Origin: Saccharopolyspora rhizosphaerae
GTDB lineage: Bacteria > Actinomycetota > Actinomycetes > Mycobacteriales > Pseudonocardiaceae
NCBI RefSeq assembly: GCF_003931915.1
Contig: NZ_RSAA01000017.1
Span: 186,001-250,000 of the forward strand
Length of the DNA stretch: 64,000 nt
Direction of reading: 5' to 3'
Shown here: piece after piece, positions 49,156 through 59,104 of the stretch
Layout of the letters: each line of letters begins with the position of its first letter
Numbering within the stretch: the stretch's first letter is position 1
The notes under the pieces: generated by a model
What the model saw: only the letters and a program-made list of their open reading frames with translations
Databases searched by the model: none
Told to the model about the DNA's origin: nothing
Program-made: the position numbers and the translations under genes

Positions 49156-50058
49156 ATGCGAGGCAAGAGGTTTCGTCTGGTCACGGTGCTGACCGCGTCG
49201 TTGGCCCTGGCGTTGTCCGCCTGCGGCGGGGGCGGCGAGAACCAGTTGGCCGGCGGCGGCGCCCCGGAGATCCCGGTCGACCAGAACGCGCAGTTCGAGC
49301 CCGGCACCACCATGGCCAACCTGAAGCAGGCGGGCACCGTCCGGATCGGCACGAAGATCGACCAGCCGCTGTTCGGCCTCAACGGGCTCGACGGCAAGCC
49401 GCAGGGCTTCGACGTCGAGATCGCCAAGACGATCGCGGCGAAGATGGGCATCGCCCCGGACAAGATCGAGTGGGTGGAAGCGCCGAGCAAGACCCGCGAG
49501 GAGATCATCGAGCAGGGCCGCGTCGACATGGTGGTGGCGACGTACACCATCAACGACTCCCGCAAGCAGCGGATCAGCTTCGCCGGGCCCTACTACACCG
49601 CCGGTCAGGACATCATGGTCAAGTCCGACGACACGCGGATCACCGGTCCGGAGACGCTGCGGCCCACCGGCGCGAAGGTCTGCTCGGTGACGGGTTCGAC
49701 CCCGGCGGAGAAGATCAAGGAGTACGTCGACGAGCAGAACCTGGTGCTCTTCGACGTCTACTCCAAGTGCGCCGACGCGCTGCGCACCGGCCAGGTCCAG
49801 GCGGTGACCACCGACAACGTGATCCTGATGGGTCTGGTCGAGCAGAGCGGCGGCCAGTTCAAGATCTTGGAGAAGCCCTTCACCGAGGAGCCCTACGGCA
49901 TCGGCATCAAGAAGGGCGACACGAAGTTCTGCGAGTTCATCAACCAGACGCTCGCGCAGGCCGCTCAGGACGGCACGTACGAGAAGGCCTGGCAGGCCAC
50001 CGCGGGCAAGGTCGCCAAGCAGACGCCGACCCTCCCGCAGCCCGAACCCTGCAGCTGA
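49156..50058 (+). CDS. gluB: Glutamate-binding lipoprotein
   Basis: 300 residues. Signal peptide with lipobox LSAC, so it is lipidated and membrane tethered outside. The type 3 solute-binding domain is complete: lobe 1 from VRIGTKIDQPLFGLNG, lobe 2 (about 150-240) containing TGAKVCSVTGSTPAEKI and VQAVTTDNVILMG, and a return to lobe 1 ending in DGTYEKAW. It captures the amino acid for GluCD. ATG 49156 follows GGAG; TTG 49147 is the longer alternative. Confidence 0.92.
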   Translation: MRGKRFRLVTVLTASLALALSACGGGGENQLAGGGAPEIPVDQNAQFEPGTTMANLKQAGTVRIGTKIDQPLFGLNGLDGKPQGFDVEIAKTIAAKMGIAPDKIEWVEAPSKTREEIIEQGRVDMVVATYTINDSRKQRISFAGPYYTAGQDIMVKSDDTRITGPETLRPTGAKVCSVTGSTPAEKIKEYVDEQNLVLFDVYSKCADALRTGQVQAVTTDNVILMGLVEQSGGQFKILEKPFTEEPYGIGIKKGDTKFCEFINQTLAQAAQDGTYEKAWQATAGKVAKQTPTLPQPEPCS

Positions 50059-50070
50059 CCTGATCGCGGA

Positions 50071-50105
50071 ATGAGGGTGTCGTCCGGTCCGGTCGGCACC
50101 CTCAT
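50071..50105 (+). terminator. Intercistronic hairpin between gluB and gluC
   Basis: A perfect 9-bp stem (50071-50079 with 50097-50105) whose loop can pair further. In ABC operons such a structure often protects the binding-protein mRNA and lowers expression of the permeases. Confidence 0.6.
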
Positions 50106-50126
50106 CTCTTCGCCGGAGTGGAACCT

Positions 50127-50777
50127 GTGCAAGTCATCATCGACAACCTGCCGCTGTACCTGAGCGGCCTCGTGCGCACCTTGGAGATCTGCCTGCTGGC
50201 GGGTCTGCTGGCGCTGGCCATCGGCACCGTCGCGGCCGGCTTCCGCGTCTCCCCGCTGCCCCCGCTGCGCGCTACCGGGACCAGCTGGGTCAACGTGCTG
50301 CGCAACTGCCCGCTGACGGTGGTGCTGTTCTTCATGGCGTTCGGGCTGCCGGAGCTCGGCATCAACGGCTCCTACTTCTGGTTCGGCACGATCGGCCTCG
50401 CGTTGTACACCTCGGCGTTCGTCTGCGAGGCGATCCGGAGCGGCATCAACGCCGTGCCGGCCGGTCAGGCCGAGGCCGCGCGTGCGGTGGGCCTGACCTT
50501 CGGCCAGTCGCTGTCGCTGGTCGTGCTGCCGCAGGCGGTGCGCACGGTCGTCCCGCCGCTGGGCAACGTGATCATCGCGATGATCAAGAACTCGGCCCTG
50601 GTGGGCGCCTTCGGCGTCGGCGGGGACCTGTTCGCGGTCGGCGACACCCTGACCTCGGCGCGCGGTCTGTCGGCCCTGCCGGTGCTCATCGGCGTGGTGC
50701 TGGGATACCTGGTGATCACCATCCCGGCCGGCCTGCTGCTGAGCTACGTGGAGCGGAAGGTGGCGATCGCGCGATGA
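50127..50777 (+). CDS. gluC: Glutamate ABC transporter permease GluC
   Basis: 216 residues from GTG 50127 (GTG 50118 also in frame, but GGAG 50115-50118 fits the inner start). Five hydrophobic helices and the HisM-type permease motif EAARAVGLTFGQSLSLVVLPQA, the EAA loop that contacts GluA. The N-terminal helix LPLYLSGLVRTLEICLLAG is typical of this subunit. The stop overlaps gluD by ATGA. Confidence 0.92.
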   Translation: MQVIIDNLPLYLSGLVRTLEICLLAGLLALAIGTVAAGFRVSPLPPLRATGTSWVNVLRNCPLTVVLFFMAFGLPELGINGSYFWFGTIGLALYTSAFVCEAIRSGINAVPAGQAEAARAVGLTFGQSLSLVVLPQAVRTVVPPLGNVIIAMIKNSALVGAFGVGGDLFAVGDTLTSARGLSALPVLIGVVLGYLVITIPAGLLLSYVERKVAIAR

Positions 50778-51643
50778 CCAACGCGGTCCTCTACGAGACC
50801 CCGGGCCCGCAGGCCAAGCGCCGCTCGCTGGTCGCCAGCGCCGTCGTCGGCCTGCTGCTCCTCGCGGTCGTCGGCTGGGTGCTCTACACGCTGGGCGTGC
50901 AGGGCCAGCTGACCGCCGAGAAGTGGGGTCCCCTGCTGGACCCGACCAACGGCACCTTCACCGCGCTGTGGGGGCTGATGGGCACCGGCCTGCTCGGCAC
51001 CCTCACCGCCGCTGTGCTGGCGATGGTGTTCTCGATGGTGCTCGGCACCGCGATGGCGATCACCCGGATCGTCAGCGCGCCCTGGTACCGGTGGCTGGTG
51101 GTCGGCGTGGTCGAGCTGCTGCGCGGCGTCCCGGTCGTGATCATGGTGTTCTTCGCGTTCCGGGTGCTGCCCTCGTTCGGTCTGGACCTCTCACCGATGT
51201 GGTTCCTGGTGATCGGCCTGACCGCGTACAACTCGGTGATCATCGCCGAGATCGTGCGCGCCGGGGTCCTGGCGCTGCCCCAGGGCCAGAGCGAGGCCGC
51301 CTACGCGATCGGCCTGCGCCGGGGCCAGGTGCTGCGCTCGGTGCTGCTGCCGCAGGCGTTCCGGGCGATGCTCCCCGCGCTGATCAGCCAGCTCGTGGTG
51401 ATCGTCAAGGACACCTCGCTGGGCTTCATCGTCGCCTACGTCGACGTGGTCCGTGAGGCCCAGGTGATCATCCAGAACCTGAACAACCCGATCCAGACCT
51501 ACATCGTGGTGGGGGCGATCTTCATCCTCATCAACTACGGGCTGAGCCGGCTGGCCGTCTACACCGAACGCCGCCTCAGCCAGGGCCGCAAGGGCAAGCT
51601 CGGCACGGTCGAAGCCGACCAGAGCGCCACGGCCGGCGACTGA
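50774..51643 (+). CDS. gluD: Glutamate ABC transporter permease GluD
   Basis: 289 residues, the longer permease partner. Extra N-terminal helix (about 20-42) before the core, EAA loop SEAAYAIGLRRGQVLRSVLLPQA, and a charged cytosolic tail. ATG 50774 overlaps the gluC stop by 4 bp, so the two are translationally coupled. A perfect 15-bp hairpin terminates the operon. Confidence 0.92.
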   Translation: MTNAVLYETPGPQAKRRSLVASAVVGLLLLAVVGWVLYTLGVQGQLTAEKWGPLLDPTNGTFTALWGLMGTGLLGTLTAAVLAMVFSMVLGTAMAITRIVSAPWYRWLVVGVVELLRGVPVVIMVFFAFRVLPSFGLDLSPMWFLVIGLTAYNSVIIAEIVRAGVLALPQGQSEAAYAIGLRRGQVLRSVLLPQAFRAMLPALISQLVVIVKDTSLGFIVAYVDVVREAQVIIQNLNNPIQTYIVVGAIFILINYGLSRLAVYTERRLSQGRKGKLGTVEADQSATAGD

Positions 51644-51656
51644 GGTCGACCACCGG

Positions 51657-51691
51657 GAACGGGGTGCCTCCTGCGCGGAGGCACCCCGTTC
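51657..51691. terminator. gluABCD terminator hairpin
   Basis: A perfect 15-bp stem (51657-51671 with 51677-51691) with loop TGCGC lies between gluD and the convergent lipoprotein gene. Confidence 0.82.
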
Positions 51692-51692
51692 G

Positions 51693-52286
51693 TCACGGAT
51701 GGGCCGAGATTCCCTGCGGAGCCAGGTTCTGGTCGTGGACCCGTTGCCAGGAGCCGTCGGCGACCGCGGCGTCGAGCATGGCGCGGAGCTCCTCGGCGAG
51801 CTGGGGGTCGTCGGCCTTGATGACGAGGTTCCGCTCGGCGTCGGTGACCGCGTACGGCATCGCGGTGAACTGCGGGACGTCCGCCGTGCCGCCGAGCATG
51901 AGGTCGACGCTGCCCGTGCCGATCGCATCGCGCACCAGGGTCGGAGGCAACCGGCGGAACTGCACCTGGGTGGTGGGGTCGAGGCCGATGCGCTTGGCCA
52001 GCTCACGAGCGATGTCGGCGTCGAACCCGCGGTACTCGCCTCCGGGGTCGCGGGTGACGAACGTCGGCTGGTCGGCGCGCACGCCCACGATGAGCTTCCT
52101 GCGCTGCTTGATCGCGCCCAGCGTCGGCGAACTGCTCAGCTCCACGTCACCGCCCGCCGACGGGTCCGGCGGCGGCGCCGGGACCTCCTCCGGAGCGGGC
52201 GGGGGCGGTGGTGCGGCGGGCTCCGACTGCCCGCACCCGGTCAGGACGACGGCCAGCACCGCCACGGCGAGCAGGCGTTTCCGCAC
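51693..52286 (-). CDS. Short amino-acid-binding-like lipoprotein lacking lobe 2
   Basis: 197 residues from GTG 52286 (GGAGGAG upstream). Lipobox LTGC, Pro-rich linker (about 25-50), then a type 3 solute-binding lobe 1 (LIVGVRADQPTFVTRDPGGEYRGFDADIARELAKRIGL is spread over about 65-105; VDLMLGGTADVP follows). The sequence then passes straight to the C-terminal return segment (YAVTDAERNLVIKADDPQLAEEL and DGSWQRVH). The about 90-residue second lobe seen in GluB is absent while the frame stays intact. It cannot close around a ligand in the usual way. It may be a decayed paralogue or a repurposed partner of GluCD. Confidence 0.75.
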   Translation of the reverse strand: MRKRLLAVAVLAVVLTGCGQSEPAAPPPPPAPEEVPAPPPDPSAGGDVELSSSPTLGAIKQRRKLIVGVRADQPTFVTRDPGGEYRGFDADIARELAKRIGLDPTTQVQFRRLPPTLVRDAIGTGSVDLMLGGTADVPQFTAMPYAVTDAERNLVIKADDPQLAEELRAMLDAAVADGSWQRVHDQNLAPQGISAHP

Positions 52287-52643
52287 GATCACTCCTCCAC
52301 CATCGGGTCCACTCCGACCATGATCGCGCATGAGCGGACCTCTGCTTCGCGTGCCGGTGCCGGTCCGGAAGCACAGCGGCTCCGTGGACTCCGTGCGCCG
52401 TTCGTGGTGCACGCCGCCGAGCGAGTGGCGTCACGGCGAAGCCGCTCAGAACTTGCGGCGGTGCTCGCTGACCCCCCGACTGAAGCGGAAGCGGCTCGGC
52501 CGCCTCCTCGTTCAGGTCCGAGAAAAGCCACTTCCCGTCAGCTGGATCGATTGTGAAACCCGCACCTCTGCCGCTAGTGTGACCGGCGCCATGTGGCGCC
52601 AACGTCGTCGCCCGTTTGTCCAGCACAACTCCGGAGGCGATCC
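52287..52643. promoter_or_regulatory. Divergent spacer with edd promoter
   Basis: These 357 bases between the short lipoprotein and edd hold no gene I can support. Frames crossing them are GC-rich noise. A promoter for edd lies at 52551-52580, and GGAGG at 52633-52637 is the edd ribosome-binding site. Confidence 0.45.
52551..52580 (+). promoter_or_regulatory. edd promoter
   Basis: TTGTGA (52551-52556) and TAGTGT (52575-52580) are 18 bp apart, a plausible SigA-type promoter about 60 bp upstream of the edd start. Confidence 0.55.
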
Positions 52644-54488
52644 ATGGCGCCAGTGCACGCCGTCGTCGAGCAGGTCACCCGCCGCATCGCGGAACGCAGC
52701 GCGCAGACCCGCTCCGCCTACCTCGAACGCATCCACGCCGCCGCGGCGGAAGGCCCGGTCCGGGCCGACCTGCCCTGCAGCAACCTCGCGCACGGTTTCG
52801 CCGCCTGCAGCGGCTCCGACCGGCTCGCGGTCCGCGGCGTGAGCAAGCCCGGGGTGGCGATCGTGTCCGCCTACAACGACATGCTCTCCGCGCACCAGCC
52901 CTACGCCGAGTTCCCGGCGTGGCTGAAGGACTCGGTGCGCGAAGCCGGTGGTGTGGCGCAGTTCGCCGGCGGGGTGCCGGCCATGTGCGACGGGATCACG
53001 CAGGGCCGCACCGGTATGGAGCTGTCGCTGTTCTCCCGGGACGTGATCGCGATGGCCACCGGTGTGGCGCTGTCGCACGAGATGTTCGACGGGGCGCTGC
53101 TGCTCGGGGTGTGCGACAAGATCGTGCCCGGTCTGCTGATCGGCGCGCTCTCGTTCGGCCACCTGCCGACCGTGCTGGTGCCCGCCGGGCCGATGCCCTC
53201 GGGCCTGCCGAACCGGGAGAAGAGCCGGATCCGGCAGCTCTTCGCTGAGGGCAAGGCCACCCGCGAAGACCTGCTGGAAGCCGAGTCCGCCTCCTACCAC
53301 TCCCCCGGGACCTGCACCTTCTACGGCACCGCCAACTCCAACCAGCTGGTCGTGGAGGTCATGGGCCTGCACCTGCCCGGCTCGAGCTTCGTGCCGCCGG
53401 GGACGCCGCTGCGCAAGGCGCTGACCGAGGAGGCCGGGCGGCAGGTCGTGCGCCTCGGCCAGGACGAGAACCGCACCTCGATCGGGGAGCTGCTCGACGA
53501 GAAGGCGATCGTCAACGGCGTGGTCGCGCTGCTGGCCACCGGCGGCTCGACGAACCACACGCTGCACCTGCCGGCCGTCGCTGCGGCCGCCGGCATCGAG
53601 CTGACCTGGGACGACTTCTCCGAACTGTCGGCGGTGGTGCCGTCGCTGGCGAAGGTCTACCCGAACGGCTCGGCCGACATCAACCACTTCGCCGCGGCCG
53701 GCGGGGTGCAGACGCTGGTCGGCGAGTTGCTCGACGCGGGTCTGCTGCACGCCGACGTCCAGACCGTCGCCGGACCGGGGCTGGACCGCTACCGCCGGCA
53801 GCCGTTCCTCGAGGACGGCGAACTGGTGTGGCGGGACGCGCCCGCCCGGAGCCTGGACACCGAGGTCCTGCGCGGCGTCGACGACCCGTTCGCGCCGGAA
53901 GGCGGGCTCCGGGTCGTGGAGGGCAACCTCGGGCGCGCGGTGATCAAGGTGTCGGCGGTGGCCGCGGAGCACCGCTCCGTGACCGCACCCGCCCGGGTCT
54001 TCGACGACCAGCACGACTTCACCACCGCCTTCGCCGCGGGCGAGATCGACCACGACGTCGTGGTCGTCATCCGCAACCAGGGCCCGCAGGCCAACGGCAT
54101 GCCCGAGCTGCACGGACTCACCCCGGCGCTGGGTGTGCTGATGGACCGCGGACACCAGGTCGTGCTGGTCACCGACGGCCGGATGTCCGGGGCCTCCGGC
54201 AAGATCCCGGCCGCCATCCAGCTGACGCCGGAAGCCACTGCGGGCGGGCCGCTCTCGCGGATCCAGGACGGCGACGTGCTCCGCCTCGACGCCGACCGCG
54301 GGACGCTGGAAGCCCTCGTCCCCGACGACGAGCTCGCCGCGCGCCGGCCCGCCGGTGGCGCCGACCCGGCACCGTTCGGCACCGGACGAGAGCTGTTCGC
54401 CGCGTTCCGGCAGTCCGTCGGTCGCGCCGACCAGGGCGCGAGCGTGTTCGGGCAAGCGCTCCGGCCGAGCCAGCAGGTGCGAGCATGA
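52644..54488 (+). CDS. edd: 6-Phosphogluconate dehydratase (Entner-Doudoroff)
   Basis: 614 residues of the IlvD/Edd family. It dehydrates 6-phosphogluconate to 2-keto-3-deoxy-6-phosphogluconate with an iron-sulfur cluster. [20 protein letters not shown] (Cys157) and [15 protein letters not shown] (Cys224) are visible; the last two are spaced 67 residues apart like the cluster cysteines described for Zymomonas Edd. The phosphate-specific [15 protein letters not shown] region separates it from IlvD. Start ATG 52644 follows GGAGG. It overlaps eda by 4 bp. Confidence 0.94.
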   Translation: MAPVHAVVEQVTRRIAERSAQTRSAYLERIHAAAAEGPVRADLPCSNLAHGFAACSGSDRLAVRGVSKPGVAIVSAYNDMLSAHQPYAEFPAWLKDSVREAGGVAQFAGGVPAMCDGITQGRTGMELSLFSRDVIAMATGVALSHEMFDGALLLGVCDKIVPGLLIGALSFGHLPTVLVPAGPMPSGLPNREKSRIRQLFAEGKATREDLLEAESASYHSPGTCTFYGTANSNQLVVEVMGLHLPGSSFVPPGTPLRKALTEEAGRQVVRLGQDENRTSIGELLDEKAIVNGVVALLATGGSTNHTLHLPAVAAAAGIELTWDDFSELSAVVPSLAKVYPNGSADINHFAAAGGVQTLVGELLDAGLLHADVQTVAGPGLDRYRRQPFLEDGELVWRDAPARSLDTEVLRGVDDPFAPEGGLRVVEGNLGRAVIKVSAVAAEHRSVTAPARVFDDQHDFTTAFAAGEIDHDVVVVIRNQGPQANGMPELHGLTPALGVLMDRGHQVVLVTDGRMSGASGKIPAAIQLTPEATAGGPLSRIQDGDVLRLDADRGTLEALVPDDELAARRPAGGADPAPFGTGRELFAAFRQSVGRADQGASVFGQALRPSQQVRA

Positions 54489-55153
54489 CCAGCGGCGGAA
54501 CCACCGCCCAGAAGCGATTGGAATCGAAGATGAACACCGCAGCCGACGTGTTCGACCTGGCCCCCGTGGTGCCGGTCGTGGCCCTCGACGACGTCGAGCA
54601 CGCCGTCCCGCTGGCCGAAGCGCTGCTGCGCGGCGGGCTCCGGACCATCGAGGTCACCCTGCGCACCCCGGCCGGGCTCCCGTCGATCGAGCGCATCGCG
54701 ACCGAGGTGCCCGAGGTGGTCGCCGGCGCGGGCACGATCACCGAGGTCGGCCAGGCCAAGCAGGCCGCTGACGCCGGTGCTCGCTACCTGGTCACGCCCG
54801 GCACCACCGACCGGCTGCTGGACGACCTGGACGCCTCGGGCGTGCCGTACCTGGCGGGAGCGGGGACCGTGTCCGAGGCGATGCGGCTGGCCGAACGCGG
54901 GGCGAGCGCGATGAAGTTCTTCCCCGCCGAGCCCAGCGGTGGTGTGCCGTTCCTCAAGGGCATCGCCGGGCCGTTGCCGCACCTGCGGTTCTGCCCGACC
55001 GGCGGGATCAGCCCGGCGACCGCACCGGACTACCTGGCGCTGCCCAACGTCGGCTGCGTCGGCGGGTCCTGGCTCGCGCCGAAGGACCTGCTGGCCGCGG
55101 GCGACTGGGCGAAGGTCGAGCAGCTGGCCACCGAGGCGGCAGCGCTGCGCTGA
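54485..55153 (+). CDS. eda: KDPG aldolase (Entner-Doudoroff)
   Basis: 222 residues. It cleaves 2-keto-3-deoxy-6-phosphogluconate to pyruvate and glyceraldehyde-3-phosphate. Catalytic Glu56 in TIEVTLRTP and Schiff-base Lys144 in AMKFFPAE are present, with the phosphate-binding CPTGGIS loop. ATG 54485 overlaps the edd stop (ATGA); ATG 54530 would shorten it by 15 poorly conserved residues. Together with edd it makes a two-gene Entner-Doudoroff operon, ended by a 13-bp hairpin. Confidence 0.94.
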   Translation: MTSGGTTAQKRLESKMNTAADVFDLAPVVPVVALDDVEHAVPLAEALLRGGLRTIEVTLRTPAGLPSIERIATEVPEVVAGAGTITEVGQAKQAADAGARYLVTPGTTDRLLDDLDASGVPYLAGAGTVSEAMRLAERGASAMKFFPAEPSGGVPFLKGIAGPLPHLRFCPTGGISPATAPDYLALPNVGCVGGSWLAPKDLLAAGDWAKVEQLATEAAALR

Positions 55154-55161
55154 TGTTCCCG

Positions 55162-55192
55162 GGGTGCGCCCGCCCGGCCGGCGGGCGCACCC
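55162..55192. terminator. edd-eda terminator hairpin
   Basis: A perfect 13-bp stem (55162-55174 with 55180-55192) with loop CGGCC is shared with the convergent HAD gene. Confidence 0.8.
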
Positions 55193-55198
55193 GGCTCG

Positions 55199-55855
55199 TC
55201 AGCCCGCGAGCATGCCCATCGCTTCGGGAAGGGAGTCGACGACCGGGTAGCCGGACCCCTCGAGCTTGGCCCGGTCCATGACCCCGGTGGTGACCAGCAC
55301 GCAGCGCGCACCCGCTCGTTCGGCGGCGTGGGCGTCGTCGAGGACGTCGCCGATCAGCACCACCTCAGCCGGGTCGAGCTCCTGGGCCGCCAGGTGGGCA
55401 CGCAGGTGCTCCTCCTTCGAACCCCCGCCCACCGCGGAGCGCAGGCCGTCCATCCGGTCGAACAGCTCGTGCAGACCGCGGGCGGTGACCAGCTCGACGA
55501 GCTCGTCGTGGAACCACATCGACAGCAGCGACTGGCTGCGGCCGGTCGCGGCCCAGTCCTGCAGGACGTGCGGAACACCCTCGGTCATGCCGCACGTGTC
55601 CAGGAGGTCCCGGTACGCGACGTGGTAGAGCTTGTCGACCCGGGCCCAGTCGTCCTCGGTGATCTCGCACCGCAGGAGTCGTTCGTAGCACGTGCGCAGC
55701 GGGCGGCTGTAGATCGCGCGCCACTCGTCGATGTCGATGTGTTCGCGGTCGAACGAGGTGCAGACGGTGTTCACGGCCGACACCACCGCGTGGTTGTCGT
55801 CGAGGAGCGTTCCGTTCCAATCCCACACGATGTGCCGGGGGCTCGACTTGGTCAT
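55199..55855 (-). CDS. HAD-superfamily hydrolase
   Basis: 218 residues. Motif I is WDWNGTLLDD: the nucleophile Asp is present, but the usual second Asp (acid/base) is Asn. Motif IV is LIGDVLDD, and a helical cap domain (about 25-95) lies between, as in phosphoglycolate-phosphatase-like proteins. The Asn variant occurs in other actinobacterial HAD proteins, so it may be a real subfamily trait. Substrate unknown. Start ATG 55855. Confidence 0.84.
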   Translation of the reverse strand: MTKSSPRHIVWDWNGTLLDDNHAVVSAVNTVCTSFDREHIDIDEWRAIYSRPLRTCYERLLRCEITEDDWARVDKLYHVAYRDLLDTCGMTEGVPHVLQDWAATGRSQSLLSMWFHDELVELVTARGLHELFDRMDGLRSAVGGGSKEEHLRAHLAAQELDPAEVVLIGDVLDDAHAAERAGARCVLVTTGVMDRAKLEGSGYPVVDSLPEAMGMLAG

Positions 55856-56341
55856 GACCGGGAACCTTACGACGCGCCCCCGACGTTCTGGTACCTGCGT
55901 CTGAAAAACGGCCCGGAAGGTTCGCGGTGCGCGGTGCGCAGGTCGGGCGCACGCCGACCTCGAAGCCACCAGGATTCCGGAACCGCGTCGCCACGCACGC
56001 TTCCGCCCGGCGGCAGCTGCTCGTCCGGGACGGGGCACCCGCGCCGACGGGCCCTCGGCGCTCCTGACGTTGTGCGTGGGAGTGATCGTCACGACGTCAG
56101 TCGTCACCGCCGCCGATCGGCACCCTCGCGGGTGAAGCAGCGCACAGGTTCGTGCGTGGTTGAGCCAGGAGCTGTCGGTCGGGCGCAGAGGAAGCGACGT
56201 TGTTCGCCGCGGCTCATGTCCCGACCCCGCTGGCACTTCCAGGTGATCAGGGCGTGGGGACGAGGTGCAGACGATCGCGATGCACGTCTCGGTGGGACGT
56301 AGCGGCTGAACTCCGGAAACCGGTTCGCCCCGGCTCAGACC
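55856..56341. other. Gene-free spacer
   Basis: 486 bases between the HAD gene start and the recX stop. Open frames here have no protein character. An inverted repeat CTGACGT / ACGTCAG (56064-56070 and 56094-56100) and a direct repeat TCGTCAC (56086-56092 and 56101-56107) are the only structure I noted. Confidence 0.4.
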
Positions 56342-56935
56342 TCAGAAGAAGTCGAGGCCGTCAGCGGAATCCCCGGCGTTCTCGATCTCTTCCTTGACGA
56401 TGCGGTAGGCGAGGCCTTCGGAATAACCCTTGCGAGCGAGCATGCCGACCAGGCGGCGCACCTTCGCGGTGTGCTCGACCGATCCCATGCTGCGCAGCTT
56501 GCGCTGCACCAGTTCGCGGGCGCGCTCAGCCTCCGCATCGCTGTCCACGTTGGACAGAGCGGATTCCACCAGGTGCTCCTCGATGCCCTTGCGCCGCAGT
56601 TCGAAGCCGAGCGCCTTGCGACCCAGGCCTTGCGACCGCTGGCGTTGGTTCACCCACTCCTCGGCGAACGCGGCGTCGTCGACCAAGCCGGCGTCGACGA
56701 ACTTCTGCAGCACGCCGTCGGCGACGTCCTCGTCGATGTCCTTGCGCAGCAAGGCTTGCCGCAGCTCCAGCCGGCTGCGCGCGCGACTGGCCAGGAGCCG
56801 GTACACCACGTCGCGGGCCTGCGCCGCCGGGTCGTCCGGCTTGCGCCGCGACTTCTTCTCCCCCGCCTCGCCGCCCTCGGGGCCGGCGCCGGGGGTGCGA
56901 CGACCGCTCCCCCGGCGCTCCGCCTCGTCGTCCAT
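56342..56935 (-). CDS. recX: Regulatory protein RecX
   Basis: 197 residues. It binds and modulates RecA filaments. The basic N-terminal 40 residues are followed by three RecX three-helix repeats: DVVYRLLASRARSRLELRQAL, VDDAAFAEEWVNQR with the LGRKALGFELRRKGI motif, and VRRLVGMLARKGYSEGLAYRIV. Start ATG 56935 lies 16 bp after the recA stop, so recA-recX is an operon as in most actinobacteria. Confidence 0.93.
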   Translation of the reverse strand: MDDEAERRGSGRRTPGAGPEGGEAGEKKSRRKPDDPAAQARDVVYRLLASRARSRLELRQALLRKDIDEDVADGVLQKFVDAGLVDDAAFAEEWVNQRQRSQGLGRKALGFELRRKGIEEHLVESALSNVDSDAEAERARELVQRKLRSMGSVEHTAKVRRLVGMLARKGYSEGLAYRIVKEEIENAGDSADGLDFF

Positions 56936-56951
56936 CCGTCCCAGGCGCCGA

Positions 56952-58007
<1,056 letters not shown>

Positions 58008-58154
58008 CAGGGTCCACCTCGGTGAAGTCTTCGAGTCGGGTCTTCGGGCGACTCTCTGCGTGGGGCGAGTCGTTCACGTCGCTTCTGACGCTACGGGCTG
58101 GGACCGACAATCCGGTTCGCGGGGTTTGCGGGCGCTCCCGATCCCGTGGCCCCC

Positions 58155-58160
58155 ATACTA
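58155..58160 (-). promoter_or_regulatory. Probable -10 of recA
   Basis: On the minus strand this is TAGTAT, directly beside the LexA box at 58162-58177. The leader to the recA start would be about 140 nt. No good -35 is seen, as is common for activator-assisted recA promoters in mycobacteria. Confidence 0.5.
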
Positions 58161-58161
58161 G

Positions 58162-58177
58162 GCGAACGGATGTTCGA
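58162..58177. promoter_or_regulatory. LexA (SOS) box at recA
   Basis: GCGAACGGATGTTCGA matches the SOS box core CGAAC-N4-GTTCG exactly. It lies between divergent recA and the DUF4383 gene. Confidence 0.85.
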
Positions 58178-58282
58178 GCACATGCCCGACACGCCGGTCA
58201 CGTCACTCGGTCGTGTGACAGTGCGATCAGTCGAGCGCAGAGGGACACTCGAGTTACCTCGTGTTCTCCAGGAGGTGCCGCC

Positions 58283-59014
58283 ATGCGCATGGATCGCTAC
58301 CTTCCACCCGAACACCCCCTGACCCACTTCTACCGGGTGGCCGCAGCCGCCTTCGGGGCGTGCCTGGTGGTCTTCGGCGTGCTGGGGCTGGCCAACCGGG
58401 TGCCGCTGTTCACCACCGAGGGGATCGACGTGCTCGGGCTGTCCAGCAACGGACTGCTCGCCGTGGTGTCGATCGTGGTCGGCGCGCTGCTGGTCGGCGC
58501 CGCGGCCTGGGGCGGCGCGGTCGCCTCCACCACGACCGCCGCGGTCGGCGTGCTGTTCTTCCTGTCCGGGCTGATCAACCTGGGCCTGCTCAACACGTCG
58601 TGGAACCTGTTCGCCTTCGAACTGCGCAACGTGGTGTTCAGCCTCGTCGCCGGCCTGGTGCTGATGTTCTTCGGCTTCTACGGCCGGGTCAGCGGCGGGC
58701 TGCCCGAGGACAACCCCTACGTGCGCTACCGCCACCACAAGCCGCCGGCGCACGAGGACGACAGCGACGTGGCCGCCGACGAGCAGCGGATCGCGGAGAT
58801 CGAGCGGATGTGCACCGACGAGATGGCCGTCGCGGAGGGCCACCCGACCCCGCAGCAGCAGCGCCGGGTCACCGCCGATCGGCTGCACCACATGCAGCAG
58901 GAACGCCGACGCGCCTACGAGCACTACCGCGAGCTGCACCCGACCGAGGAGCAGCAGATCAGCGCGCAGAACCCGTGGGCCGACTTCGAGGAGAGCAAGA
59001 AGGCCCAACCCTGA
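58283..59014 (+). CDS. DUF4383 membrane protein
   Basis: 243 residues. Four hydrophobic helices in the first 140 residues (FYRVAAAAFGACLVVFGVLGLA, LLAVVSIVVGALLVGAAAW, TTAAVGVLFFLSGLINLGLL, VVFSLVAGLVLMFFGFYG) fit DUF4383, an actinobacterial family without known function. A long charged cytosolic tail of about 100 residues (ADEQRIAEIERMCTDEM onward) is helical and His/Gln-rich. Start ATG 58283 has AGGAGGTG. It is divergent from recA across the LexA box and might therefore respond to DNA damage. Confidence 0.85.
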   Translation: MRMDRYLPPEHPLTHFYRVAAAAFGACLVVFGVLGLANRVPLFTTEGIDVLGLSSNGLLAVVSIVVGALLVGAAAWGGAVASTTTAAVGVLFFLSGLINLGLLNTSWNLFAFELRNVVFSLVAGLVLMFFGFYGRVSGGLPEDNPYVRYRHHKPPAHEDDSDVAADEQRIAEIERMCTDEMAVAEGHPTPQQQRRVTADRLHHMQQERRRAYEHYRELHPTEEQQISAQNPWADFEESKKAQP

Positions 59015-59104
59015 TCACGACCCGCCTCGGCGGTGCGTCCGCGCCACGGACGGAGGGCTGCACCACCGGAAAGCCGTGTCGAGCGGCGAGCTTGCCGGCA
59101 GGGC

